Assembly: GCA_041946965.1 (NCBI GenBank)
Contig: JBHGBM010000029.1
Span: forward strand, 1 to 57,525
DNA from: JBHGBM01 sp041946965
Lineage (GTDB): Bacteria; Acidobacteriota; Terriglobia; Bryobacterales; Bryobacteraceae
Direction of reading: 5' to 3'
Length of the DNA stretch: 57,525 bases
Shown: positions 1-8,533 of the stretch, piece after piece
Layout of the letters: the number at the start of each line of letters is the position of its first letter
Position numbering within the stretch: the stretch's first letter is position 1
Made by a program: the position numbers and the translations under genes
The notes under the pieces: model-generated
What the model saw: the letters and a program-made list of their open reading frames with translations, nothing else
Databases searched by the model: none
Told to the model about the DNA's origin: nothing

Positions 1-465
1 AACGAGATGGACGACGCCATCATGCAGTACCTCAAGCGCAAGTACAACCTGCTGATCGGCGAGCGCACAGCCGAAGCCATCAAGATGGAAATCGGCTCCG
101 CCTATCCGCTGGACAAGCCGCTCACCATGGAGATCAAGGGCCGCAACCTCATCGAGGGCGTGCCCAAGACCATCACCATCGACGACAGCGAAATCCGTGA
201 GGCGCTCTCGGAGTGCGTGGCCACCATCGTCAACGCCCTGCGGGTGGCGCTCGAGCGCACCCCTCCCGAGCTGAGCGCCGATATCAGCGACCGCGGCATC
301 GTGCTCACCGGCGGCGGTGCGCTGCTGAAGAACCTCGATAAGCGCATCCGCGAGGAGACCGGTTTGCCGGTATCCATCGCCGACGATCCGCTGGCGTCGG
401 TCGTGCTCGGCACCGGACGCATGCTGAGCGATTTCCGCTTGCTGCGCAAGATCTCGATAGAATAA
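1..465 (+). CDS. mreB: Rod shape-determining protein MreB, C-terminal part (cut by window edge)
   Basis: Actin-like ATPase that forms membrane-associated filaments and directs the elongation machinery. The reading frame is open from base 1, so the gene starts upstream and only the last 154 residues are present. Visible are the LTGGGALL phosphate-binding segment of the actin fold (about residues 100-107 of the fragment) and the MreB-type ending with DPLASVVLGTG. It heads a cluster with mreC, mreD, mrdA and rodA, the usual arrangement. Identification is secure; the missing N-terminus cannot be assessed. Confidence 0.97.
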   Translation, partial: NEMDDAIMQYLKRKYNLLIGERTAEAIKMEIGSAYPLDKPLTMEIKGRNLIEGVPKTITIDDSEIREALSECVATIVNALRVALERTPPELSADISDRGIVLTGGGALLKNLDKRIREETGLPVSIADDPLASVVLGTGRMLSDFRLLRKISIE

Positions 466-486
466 GTACAGCGGCGACGGCGATAG

Positions 487-1683
487 ATGGAATCGCTGAT
501 TAACAGGTATCGCAACATCACCGTCCTGGTGCTGGTGGTTCTGGCGCAGCTTGTGCTGCTGGCGGTCCAGGTCAAGAACGATCAGGACGTGCGCATGATA
601 CGGGTCTGGTCGGTCACCGCCATTACTCCGCTGGCGCGCACGCTCGAAACCATCCGCAGCGGGACCGTGGGCATGGTCCAGAACTACGTCACCCTCCGCG
701 ACGCCCACGAGGAGAACCGCCGCATGAAGGCGGAACTGGACCGGCTCAAGGTGGAAAATGTCTTTCTGAAAACCGAGCTGTCCAGCGCGGACCGCGCCAA
801 GGCGCTGGCCGCTTTCCAGGCCCGCACGCCGTCCCGCACGCTGCCCGCGCGCGTGATCGGCACGGGCGCCAGCGCCAATTCGAAGGTGGTGTTCCTGGAC
901 CGCGGCTCGGCGGCGGGCGTACAGCGCGGCATGGGGGTGGTCACGCCGGACGGCATCGTGGGCAAGGTGATCCGGTCTTACCCCACCGCTTCGGAGGTCC
1001 TGCTGGTGACCGATCCGGATTTCGCCGCCGGCGTCATGTCCCAGAAGAACCATGTGCGCGGCACGCTCAAAGGCCAGGGGTATGCCACCGTCAAAGTGGA
1101 TTACGTGACCAACGAGGAAAAGGTGGAGCCCGGGGAGATGTTCTTCACTTCCGGCGACGACCGCATCTTTCCCAAGGGTTTTCCCGCCGGAATCGTCCGG
1201 GTGGTCCGGCACGGCCCATCGTTCAAGGAAATTCTGGTCGAGCCGTCGGGCATGCAGCATGCTCTGGAGGAGGTGTTGATCCTGCTCGAAGGCGTATCGC
1301 AGCAGATCCCCGAAGCGCCGTTGGCGGCGGGCAATACGCCGGTGTACATCGGCCCGCCGCCGCCCGCGGCGCCCGGGGAAATCCCGCCGGCCCAGACGCC
1401 GGGCGGGGCGGCCTCCGGCGGGATGGCTCCGCCCCGGCCCGCGCCGGTGACCGACGCGGACAAGCTCTTGCAGCGTTACAAAGCGCTCGGCGAAGCCCAA
1501 AACCACAAGTTCGGCGAGGGCCTGCCCGGATCCCGGCCGCCCGATTTCAACATGCCATTGAATCCCGCGGCCGCCACGCCGGCGGCGGCGCCCAAGCCAA
1601 ATCCGGTGGAGAAGAAGGCTGCGCCGCCGGCCGCTGCCGCCTCCAAGCCGGACGCCGCCCTGGCGCCTGAGCCGCAACCATGA
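487..1683 (+). CDS. mreC: Rod shape-determining protein MreC with long Pro/Ala-rich tail
   Basis: Periplasmic scaffold of the elongasome that links MreB to PBP2. The 398-residue product has a short cytoplasmic start, one membrane segment near residues 12-28, a coiled coil (about 70-100) and the MreC beta-domain with VIGTGA, LDRGSAAGV and MGVVTPDGIVGKV. From about residue 275 the protein becomes Pro/Ala-rich low-complexity sequence to the end, beyond the usual MreC fold; I cannot assign it a role. The gene starts 21 bases after mreB without a clear Shine-Dalgarno site and its stop overlaps the mreD start by 4 bases. Confidence 0.95.
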   Translation: MESLINRYRNITVLVLVVLAQLVLLAVQVKNDQDVRMIRVWSVTAITPLARTLETIRSGTVGMVQNYVTLRDAHEENRRMKAELDRLKVENVFLKTELSSADRAKALAAFQARTPSRTLPARVIGTGASANSKVVFLDRGSAAGVQRGMGVVTPDGIVGKVIRSYPTASEVLLVTDPDFAAGVMSQKNHVRGTLKGQGYATVKVDYVTNEEKVEPGEMFFTSGDDRIFPKGFPAGIVRVVRHGPSFKEILVEPSGMQHALEEVLILLEGVSQQIPEAPLAAGNTPVYIGPPPPAAPGEIPPAQTPGGAASGGMAPPRPAPVTDADKLLQRYKALGEAQNHKFGEGLPGSRPPDFNMPLNPAAATPAAAPKPNPVEKKAAPPAAAASKPDAALAPEPQP

Positions 1684-2210
1684 CTTCGGCGGACCGGCTG
1701 CTCCTCAGCAATCAGCGCGAAAGCCGCATTTCCAAGTTCCGCGCCTGGGTGATCGTGATCGTGCCGCTGCTGGCCATCCTTTTCCAGGTATATATCCCGC
1801 TTTTTTTCCAGTTCCTCGGATATCTGGAACTGCCGCTGCTGGTTACGGTCTATTTCGCGCTCATGCGGCGCAGTCCGGTGGTGGGGGTAATGGTGGGCGC
1901 CTGCGTGGGGCTGGTGCAGGATTCGCTCTCCAAGAACCCGCTGGGGATGTTCGGGATTGTGAAGACCCTGGTAGGGTACTTTGCGGCCTCGGTGGGCCTG
2001 CGTTTCGACGTCGAGCACGGCATGGTGCGGCTGGTGCTGGCTTTCTTCTTCTACTTTTTCCACCAGTTCCTGTACTGGGTGCTGGCGCGGGCGCTGCTGG
2101 CGCAGCAGGTGGGATTCGACCTGCAACGCACCCTGATGCTGGGCGGCCTGAACGCTCTGGTGGGCGTGTCGTTATTCCGATTTTTAGATAAACTGAGAGA
2201 AGGGACGTAA
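1680..2210 (+). CDS. mreD: Rod shape-determining membrane protein MreD
   Basis: Inner-membrane partner of MreC in the elongation complex. The 176-residue product is strongly hydrophobic with about five membrane segments (around 25-45, 48-65, 70-90, 100-125 and 130-165) and includes the acidic loop VQDSLSKNPLGMFG typical of MreD. Its ATG overlaps the mreC stop (ATGA), so translation is probably coupled. MreD is poorly conserved in sequence, so the call rests on hydropathy, size and gene order together. Confidence 0.92.
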   Translation: MTSADRLLLSNQRESRISKFRAWVIVIVPLLAILFQVYIPLFFQFLGYLELPLLVTVYFALMRRSPVVGVMVGACVGLVQDSLSKNPLGMFGIVKTLVGYFAASVGLRFDVEHGMVRLVLAFFFYFFHQFLYWVLARALLAQQVGFDLQRTLMLGGLNALVGVSLFRFLDKLREGT

Positions 2211-2224
2211 GTCGCCGCCCAGCC

Positions 2225-4195
2225 GTGAGTTTGCCGCCCATCGGACCGGATCTCGAAGACCCACAGCGGGAACTCGAACTGGAACGGGTTCGCCGCGACG
2301 ACACCCGGTTCGCCGCCGGAAAAATCGCCGCGTTCCAGTACGCCGCGGTTGCCATTTTCATTTTTCTGATTTCCGGTTTCTGGACGCTTCAAATCCAAAA
2401 TCCCGACTACTACAACCAGCAGGCGGAGAGGAACCGCATCAAGTCGGTCCCAATTCTGGCGCCGCGCGGGAAAATCCTGGACCGCGACGGGCGCGTCATC
2501 GTCGACAACCACTCCTCCTTCACGCTGATCCTCTCCCGCGAGAACCTGAAGATGGAGCACGTGCGCGGCATCGCCGAGGGGCTCGGGCTGGATTACCTCG
2601 ACTTGAGCAGGCGGCTCGAGCGCTATCGCGGCCGGCCCGCCTACGAGACCATCGTCATCAAGGAGGAGATGACGCCGGCGGACCTCGCTTTTGTGGATTC
2701 CCACCGCGACTTTTTCCCCGAGATGGAAGTCATCCGCGCCCAGCGGCGCCAGTATCCGCAGAACGGTATGGCCGCCCATGTGATCGGGTACACCGGCGAG
2801 GTCAGCGAAGCGGAACTGGATTCGGCGGAGTTCGCCCGGTACAGTCCCGGCGACGTGGTCGGGAAGTTCGGCATCGAGCGCGAATACAACGAGACCCTCA
2901 TGGGTACCGACGGGCAACGCCAGACGGTGGTGGATAACCGCGGCCGCGTCCGCTACGTCCTGGGAACCACCGAAGCGATTCCCGGCAAAGACCTTCAGCT
3001 CACCATCGACCTGGATCTTCAGGTGGTGGCCGAATTGGCCATGGAAGGCCGCAAGGGGGCGGTGGTGGCTCTGGATCCGCGCAACGGCGAGGTGCTGGCC
3101 ATGGTCAGCCGGCCTACCTTCGATCCCAACAAGTTCGCGGTGCGGATCCGGTCGGCCGACTGGAAGGAAATCGCGGATAACCCCGACCACCCGCTGCTCA
3201 ACCGGGCCATCCAGGCGCAGCTCGCCCCGGGCTCGACGTTCAAACCGCTGATGGCCCTGGCGGGTCTGGAATCGGGCGTCATCGACCCGCTTTGGAGCGT
3301 TCGATGTGGGGGTGGAGCATCATTTTACGGACGATACTTCAAGTGTCACGTAAAACAGGGCCACGGCACGGTCTCGCTGCACAAGGGAATCGCCCAGTCC
3401 TGCGACGTGTACTTTTACAACGTGGGCAACAAGCTGGGCATAGACCGCATCGCTTACTACGCCAGCGAAGCCGGGTTCAGCCATAAGACCGGCATCGATC
3501 TGCCGCACGAGGCGGAAGGCGTAGTGCCCTCCAGCCAGTGGGTGATGCGCAACTTCCGCCGAAAGTGGTACGCCGGGGAAACCATCTCGGTGTCCATCGG
3601 GCAGGGTGCGCTGACCGTTACCCCCCTGCAACTGGCTCGCGCCATCGGAGGGATCGCGGTGGGCGGCGCCTGGCACGTGCCGCACCTGACCAAGGCAGCC
3701 ACAAGAACGGAAAAGCCGCACACCCTGAAGCTCAACCCGGAGAACGTGCAGCAGGTCATCGACGGGATGTACGGCGTAGTTAATGAAGGCGGCACCGGGG
3801 TGCGCGCGCGGCTGCCTAACCTGGAGGTTTGCGGCAAGACCGGAACGGCCCAGCTTGCATCTAACGAAGTGCTTAAAGGAAACACGCGCAAGTCCATGAA
3901 AGATAACGCGTGGTTCGTGGGTTTTGCACCCCGTCAGAATCCTGAGGTCGTGGTGGTCGCTTTGTTTGAGAATGGGGAGCATGGAAACCTGGCGGCGCCG
4001 ATCGTGCGCGATGTGTTGAAGTCGTACTTTGACAAGAAGGCCCGCCTGGCGGCGCAGGCGGCGCGTATGCAGAACGGGACGGCAGCCAAAGCGGCGGCGA
4101 TGGCGGGTTTCGGCTTGCCGGCGCCCGCCCGGACGGTTGCATCCCCGCCGAAGCCCGAGGCGCAACCGGAAGCGGAAGTGGAGCCGCAACCCTAG
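2225..4195 (+). CDS. mrdA: Penicillin-binding protein 2, elongation transpeptidase
   Basis: Class B PBP that cross-links peptidoglycan during side-wall growth. One N-terminal membrane anchor (about 36-56) is followed by the PBP dimerisation domain and the transpeptidase domain. Active-site motifs are visible: STFK at 337-340 (nucleophile S337), SCD at 392-394 and KTG at 538-540. The length of 656 residues is normal; the last 45 residues are an Ala/Pro-rich tail. The start is GTG at 2225, 14 bases after mreD and preceded by an AGAAGGGA sequence. It forms a pair with rodA two bases downstream. Confidence 0.97.
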   Translation: MSLPPIGPDLEDPQRELELERVRRDDTRFAAGKIAAFQYAAVAIFIFLISGFWTLQIQNPDYYNQQAERNRIKSVPILAPRGKILDRDGRVIVDNHSSFTLILSRENLKMEHVRGIAEGLGLDYLDLSRRLERYRGRPAYETIVIKEEMTPADLAFVDSHRDFFPEMEVIRAQRRQYPQNGMAAHVIGYTGEVSEAELDSAEFARYSPGDVVGKFGIEREYNETLMGTDGQRQTVVDNRGRVRYVLGTTEAIPGKDLQLTIDLDLQVVAELAMEGRKGAVVALDPRNGEVLAMVSRPTFDPNKFAVRIRSADWKEIADNPDHPLLNRAIQAQLAPGSTFKPLMALAGLESGVIDPLWSVRCGGGASFYGRYFKCHVKQGHGTVSLHKGIAQSCDVYFYNVGNKLGIDRIAYYASEAGFSHKTGIDLPHEAEGVVPSSQWVMRNFRRKWYAGETISVSIGQGALTVTPLQLARAIGGIAVGGAWHVPHLTKAATRTEKPHTLKLNPENVQQVIDGMYGVVNEGGTGVRARLPNLEVCGKTGTAQLASNEVLKGNTRKSMKDNAWFVGFAPRQNPEVVVVALFENGEHGNLAAPIVRDVLKSYFDKKARLAAQAARMQNGTAAKAAAMAGFGLPAPARTVASPPKPEAQPEAEVEPQP

Positions 4196-4197
4196 AT

Positions 4198-5289
4198 ATG
4201 GCCCGAGGCATTTCAGCACGCGACGTCGACTGGACCCTGGTAATTATCACTCTGGTGATTTGCAGTCTGGGCGTGCTTCAGATCTACAGCGCGACGCGCG
4301 GCACGGTATGGGCGGATGCCTGGTGGAAGCAGATCCTGTACGTCTCCACCGGGTTGCTGCTGATGTGGTTCATGATGCACGTGGACTATCACTGGCTGAT
4401 GCAGCACCTGGTAGCCCTGTACGTGACCTCGGTGGCGCTGTTGATGTTGACATTCGTGATCGGGCGGCAGGCGTTCGGGTCGCGGCGGTGGATTCCGCTG
4501 GTGGGCGGCTTCCACTTACAGGTATCGGAATTCGTCAAGCTGGTGATAGTATTGTTAGTAGCCCGCTACCTGACGGAATTGAAAACGGAGGAGCTGGAAG
4601 CTCGGGACTTGTTGAAACTGGCGGGCTTAGTAGCAGTCCCAATGCTGCTGGTTCTGAAACAGCCGGACCTGGGAACCTCTCTCACGTATCTGCCCGCCGT
4701 GGTGGCGGGAGCTTTCCTGGCGGGTCTGCGGTGGAGGTACATGATTGTCATCCTGCTGGTGGCGGTCCTGGCGCTTCCCGTGGGATGGCACTTTCTGAAG
4801 GATTATCAGAAGGCCAGGCTGGTCAGTTTTATGGACCCGGACCGGGATCCCCGGGGTACCGGGTACCAGATGATCCAGTCGAAGATTGCGGTCGGCCACG
4901 GCGGGATGTGGGGAACCGGGGTGACGAAAGGAACCCAGACGCAGTTGCGGTTCCTGCCCGTGCCGCACACGGATTTCATCTTTTCGGCCTTTGCCGAAGA
5001 GCATGGGTTCGTCGGTGTCGTGGTCGGTTTGGCGTTGTACTTCATGTTGATCATGCAGTTGGTGCAAAATGCTCAGACTGCCCCCGACAGGGCTGGGATG
5101 TACATCTGCATGGGTGTGGCGGCGATCTTTCTGTTCCACCTGTGGGTGAATATCGGGATGGTCGTGGGAAGGATGCCGGTCACCGGTATTCCCCTGCCGC
5201 TGATGAGCGCTGGCGGGTCCAGCGTGTGGTCGAATTTTTTGATGCTGGGGCTGGTCAACAACGTCCGCCTCAGGAGGTTTGTGAACTAG
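4198..5289 (+). CDS. rodA: Peptidoglycan glycosyltransferase RodA (SEDS family)
   Basis: Polymerises lipid II into glycan strands together with PBP2. The 363-residue product has about ten membrane segments. SEDS hallmarks are visible: the early LGVLQIYSAT, GSRRWIPL, QPDLGTSL, the long periplasmic loop with FLPVPHTDFIFS, and the ending with PVTGIPLPLMSAGGSS. It begins two bases after the mrdA stop, so the two are almost certainly co-translated. Nothing unusual was seen in the motifs. Confidence 0.97.
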   Translation: MARGISARDVDWTLVIITLVICSLGVLQIYSATRGTVWADAWWKQILYVSTGLLLMWFMMHVDYHWLMQHLVALYVTSVALLMLTFVIGRQAFGSRRWIPLVGGFHLQVSEFVKLVIVLLVARYLTELKTEELEARDLLKLAGLVAVPMLLVLKQPDLGTSLTYLPAVVAGAFLAGLRWRYMIVILLVAVLALPVGWHFLKDYQKARLVSFMDPDRDPRGTGYQMIQSKIAVGHGGMWGTGVTKGTQTQLRFLPVPHTDFIFSAFAEEHGFVGVVVGLALYFMLIMQLVQNAQTAPDRAGMYICMGVAAIFLFHLWVNIGMVVGRMPVTGIPLPLMSAGGSSVWSNFLMLGLVNNVRLRRFVN

Positions 5290-5548
5290 TTGAGCTTCTG
5301 TTTCCTAAGAATTTGAAAAGGAAGCGGATGATTACAAGATTCGGGAGCCTGTAGAGAGTTCGGAAACGGTGGGCGCAGGGCGTCCTGTCCGAACGAGGAA
5401 CGGTTCCCCGGCCGCCAGGCGGCGTAGAGGTATGCGCTCCGCGCCGGCGGCGAGCGTGAGTTTCTCCGGAGAGCGCTGGTTCCCACGAGGCCACGCCGGG
5501 TGTACACGTTCCTCCCGTTTCCAGCCCTTGCGCGGGCCGGGAGGTTGA
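5290..5548 (+). promoter_or_regulatory. Long leader region of the RNase E/G gene
   Basis: These 259 bases separate rodA from the RNase E/G start and hold no credible gene. A weak promoter-like pair is present (TTGAAA at 5313-5318 and CAAGAT at 5335-5340, spacer 16), but the -10 match is poor. The segment has several GC-rich inverted stretches and ends with the hairpin listed separately. In Escherichia coli the rne leader is about 360 nt and mediates autoregulation; a similar role here is inference. Confidence 0.5.
5511..5544 (+). promoter_or_regulatory. Hairpin sequestering the RNase E/G ribosome binding site
   Basis: CCTCCCG at 5511-5517 pairs perfectly with CGGGAGG at 5538-5544 (7 bp). An inner GCCC/GGGC stem (5524-5527 with 5534-5537) and a 6-base loop complete a bulged hairpin. 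The right arm contains the whole Shine-Dalgarno sequence GGGAGG, which lies 4 bases before the ATG at 5549. Translation should be low unless the hairpin is opened or cleaved. The pairing is seen directly; the regulatory role is inferred. Confidence 0.6.
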
Positions 5549-8002
5549 ATGTCCAAAGAGTTAGTCATTTCGTCCAACCGCCACGAAACCAAAGTCGCGG
5601 TGATTGAGGACGATCAGGTCGTCGAAGTTTACTTTCAACGCGAAAACGAATATTCGCTGGCCGGGAGCATCCACAAGGGACGGGTTACGCGTGTCCTGCC
5701 GGGCATGCAGTCCGCCTTCGTGGACCTTGGGCTGGAACGCGACGCTTTCCTTTACGTCTCGGATTTCTTCGAGGACAACGAGGAATACGACAAAATCGTC
5801 TCCAGCGTGGAAGAGAAGGTTCTCAAGCTGGAAAAGGGAGCGCCGCCCGCCGCGGCGCCGGTCGTAGCGGTCGAGACGGCCCCGCCGGCGCCGGAACCGG
5901 CGCCGGCGGTTGCCGCTCCCCCTCCGCCCCCCGCGCGGGCCCAGGAGGAGGGCGCCGAGCACGACCGGGACCGGGATCGCGACCGGGACCGGCGCGGCCG
6001 CAGAGGGCGCCGGCGCCGCGGAGGCAAATTCCCGGGGCGCGGACTGCCGGAATCCAAGTTCTTCACTCCCGCCCGCGTTGAAGAGGAAGCTCCCGCGGCG
6101 CCGCCCACGGCAGAGGATGACTTCATCGTGCTGCCGGGCGAGACGCTCGCCAAGTATTCCACCCACGAAGAGGGCAGGGGCGAGGGCCTGGCGGATGCCA
6201 CCGCGCAGGCACCCGCGAGCGCGGAACCGGAATCGCCCGAGGAGCCGCCCGCGGAAACCGCCGAAGCGGTGGAAGCGGTAGTTGAGGCCGAGCCGGCCGA
6301 AGGCGCGGCTGCGGTTGAAGAGCTCGCTCCAGAGCCCGCCGAAGCGCCGGAAGAACCCGCCCCGGCGGACGGTGAAGCCGAAGGTCCGGCGGAAGAGATC
6401 GAACCCGAGCCGGAATTCTTCGAGGTGGAGGCCGCCGAACCCGAGACGGAAGAGATCGGAGTCGAGCTCGAAGGCGAAGTGGAAGGCGATGCGGTCGAAC
6501 CGGAGCCTCCCGAAAGCCTGGAAGCCGGGGAGACCCTCGAGACTGCCGAAGCAGCCGAAACGGCCGCCGAAGGGTCCGAGGACGCCGAAAGCCCCGAACC
6601 CGCCCGCATCATCACCAGCCTGACGGCGACCCTGCGGGAGCAGGGCCCACGCTATCTCCATCGGGTCTCTCGCCGCATGCGCCGCAAGCAGCGTGGCGAG
6701 TTCCAGGAACAGCAAGCGCAACCGCAGAGGCCGCTGCGGCAGGAACAGCAGCAGGCCAGGACGGCGCCGCGTCCGGAACCGCGGGCCGAGAAGACCGCCC
6801 AGCCGTCGATTTCAGATCTGCTGCGCGAAGGACAGGAAATCATCGTCCAGATCGCCAAGGAACCGCTCGGCCAAAAGGGCGCGCGCATCACTTCCCACAT
6901 CGCGCTCCCCGGCCGTTTCCTGGTGTACATGCCGACCGTGGATCACATCGGGGTTTCGCGCAAGATTGCGTCCGATGACGAGCGCGCGCGGCTGAAACGC
7001 ATTCTCCAGTCCAACCGGACGGGCATCCCCGGCGGTTACATCGTACGCACGGCTGGAGAGGGCCACTCGGAAGAGGAACTCCGCGCGGACATGCACTTCC
7101 TTTACAACCTCTGGCTCGATATGCGCCAGAAGGCGGAGAAGAGGCCCGCGCCGGCGCTGATTCACCACGATCTCGACGTGGTGGAGCGGACCCTGCGCGA
7201 CCAGCTTACGGCGTCCTTCAAGAGCATCTGGGCCGACAGCGAGGAGATGTACGAGAACGTGCTGAGCTTCGTGCAGCGGTTCCAGCCCGCGCTGGTGGGA
7301 CGGGTGAAACTGTATACCCGGCCCACGCCGATCTTCGACGAGTTCGGCATCACGGCCGAACTGGAGAAGGCGCTACGCCCCAAAGTGTGGCTCAAGTCGG
7401 GCGGCTACATCGTCATCAACCAGACCGAGGCGCTGGTGGCGGTGGACGTGAACACGGGCAAGTACGTAGGCAAGTCGAACCGGCTGGAAGACACCATCGT
7501 GAAGACCAACACGGATGCCATCCGCGAGATCGTGCGGCAGATCCGGCTGCGCGACCTGGGCGGCATCATTGTGGTGGACTTCATCGACATGGACGAGCGC
7601 CGGAACCGGCAGAAGGTCATGCAGGCGCTTGAAGAGGCCATGCGGAGCGACCGCGCGCCGTACAAGATCCTCCAGTTCAACGATTTCGGTCTGGTCGCCA
7701 TCACCCGCAAGCGCGTCAAGCAGAGCCTGGAACGGACGCTGTGCTCGCCGTGCCCGTACTGTGAGGGCGCCGGGTACGTAAAGAGCGTGCAGACGGTGAT
7801 CGCCGAGATTCTGGTGGAAGCCCAGAAGATGGCCAAGGCGCTCCAGGGCGAAGACGTGATGCTGCGCGTCAACCCGGAAGTTGCCAAGGTGCTGAAATCG
7901 GCCCGAAACAACTACTTGCAGGAATTGGAAGAGATCCTGGGCCGCACCGTGATGGTGAAGAGCGATCCCGCCCTGCACCAGGAAAAGTTCGATCTCGCTT
8001 AA
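5549..8002 (+). CDS. rng: Ribonuclease E/G with a large insertion in the S1 domain
   Basis: Endoribonuclease of mRNA decay and rRNA processing. The catalytic core is intact: the 5'-sensor segment YIVRTAG (497-503), the DNase I-like domain with AVDVNTG (Asp633) and VVDFID (Asp677), and the zinc-link CPYC at 735-738. The S1 domain starts at about residue 36 and resumes near 421 (DLLREGQE), so roughly 320 residues (98-418) are inserted into one S1 loop. The insert holds an Arg/Asp-rich block (138-160), a Glu/Ala/Pro acidic tract (about 177-350) and an Arg/Gln-rich block (372-415). RNase G is normally near 490 residues; this protein has 817. Its stop overlaps that of the convergent gene. Confidence 0.95.
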   Translation: MSKELVISSNRHETKVAVIEDDQVVEVYFQRENEYSLAGSIHKGRVTRVLPGMQSAFVDLGLERDAFLYVSDFFEDNEEYDKIVSSVEEKVLKLEKGAPPAAAPVVAVETAPPAPEPAPAVAAPPPPPARAQEEGAEHDRDRDRDRDRRGRRGRRRRGGKFPGRGLPESKFFTPARVEEEAPAAPPTAEDDFIVLPGETLAKYSTHEEGRGEGLADATAQAPASAEPESPEEPPAETAEAVEAVVEAEPAEGAAAVEELAPEPAEAPEEPAPADGEAEGPAEEIEPEPEFFEVEAAEPETEEIGVELEGEVEGDAVEPEPPESLEAGETLETAEAAETAAEGSEDAESPEPARIITSLTATLREQGPRYLHRVSRRMRRKQRGEFQEQQAQPQRPLRQEQQQARTAPRPEPRAEKTAQPSISDLLREGQEIIVQIAKEPLGQKGARITSHIALPGRFLVYMPTVDHIGVSRKIASDDERARLKRILQSNRTGIPGGYIVRTAGEGHSEEELRADMHFLYNLWLDMRQKAEKRPAPALIHHDLDVVERTLRDQLTASFKSIWADSEEMYENVLSFVQRFQPALVGRVKLYTRPTPIFDEFGITAELEKALRPKVWLKSGGYIVINQTEALVAVDVNTGKYVGKSNRLEDTIVKTNTDAIREIVRQIRLRDLGGIIVVDFIDMDERRNRQKVMQALEEAMRSDRAPYKILQFNDFGLVAITRKRVKQSLERTLCSPCPYCEGAGYVKSVQTVIAEILVEAQKMAKALQGEDVMLRVNPEVAKVLKSARNNYLQELEEILGRTVMVKSDPALHQEKFDLA

Positions 8003-8406
8003 CGGCAGCGGCCGCCGCCGCGCCACAGGGGCCAGCCTTTTTCGTCGCGCAGCTTGAGGGTGCGTTTGGCGCCGGCCAGGGTCACGGAACTGGCCAGGAC
8101 GATGTCGCCCGCCTTGTAGCCTTTCACGGAGACCTCGTCACCCGCTTTGGGGTTGAAATCCTGGGCGATCAGGTAGTGCATGGCGCCGAGTTGCACGGTG
8201 GTGGCGCGCCCGTCTTTGGCCACGTCAATGGCGGGCATGCCCTGGCCGTGTTGAATGTTCACACGTGAGATCTTCCCGGTGATCTCGACCATCGGGCTGC
8301 CGGCGATGGGAGCGGAACTGCCTGGCTGGGGGCACGGGCCGCCGCGGCCTCGCATCTGTGCGCCCGCCGCTCCGGCGAGCAGGAGCATGATAGCCAGCGT
8401 CCTCAT
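7999..8406 (-). CDS. Small secreted protein, probable OB-fold-like
   Basis: A 135-residue product with a clear signal peptide (MRTLAIMLLLAGAAGA) and a compact beta-rich domain starting VEITGKISRV and ending with RDEKGWPLWRG. The spacing of hydrophobic strands and of GDEVSVKG suggests a small OB-like barrel, but no catalytic residues are evident. An in-frame ATG four codons upstream (8418) is an alternative start. A GATAAT hexamer at 8449-8454 (minus strand) could be its -10 element. Function unknown. Confidence 0.75.
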   Translation of the reverse strand: MRTLAIMLLLAGAAGAQMRGRGGPCPQPGSSAPIAGSPMVEITGKISRVNIQHGQGMPAIDVAKDGRATTVQLGAMHYLIAQDFNPKAGDEVSVKGYKAGDIVLASSVTLAGAKRTLKLRDEKGWPLWRGGGRCR

Positions 8407-8533
8407 GCCTGCTATCATCGCACGCCGGTAACCAGCCGCAAACCCTGCATTATCAAGACACCTGCCCGCCCGGCCACGCAAGAGCTGCACCCTGGCCGCG
8501 CAGGGGCTGCATCTGGCGTGGGCAGGGAACGCG

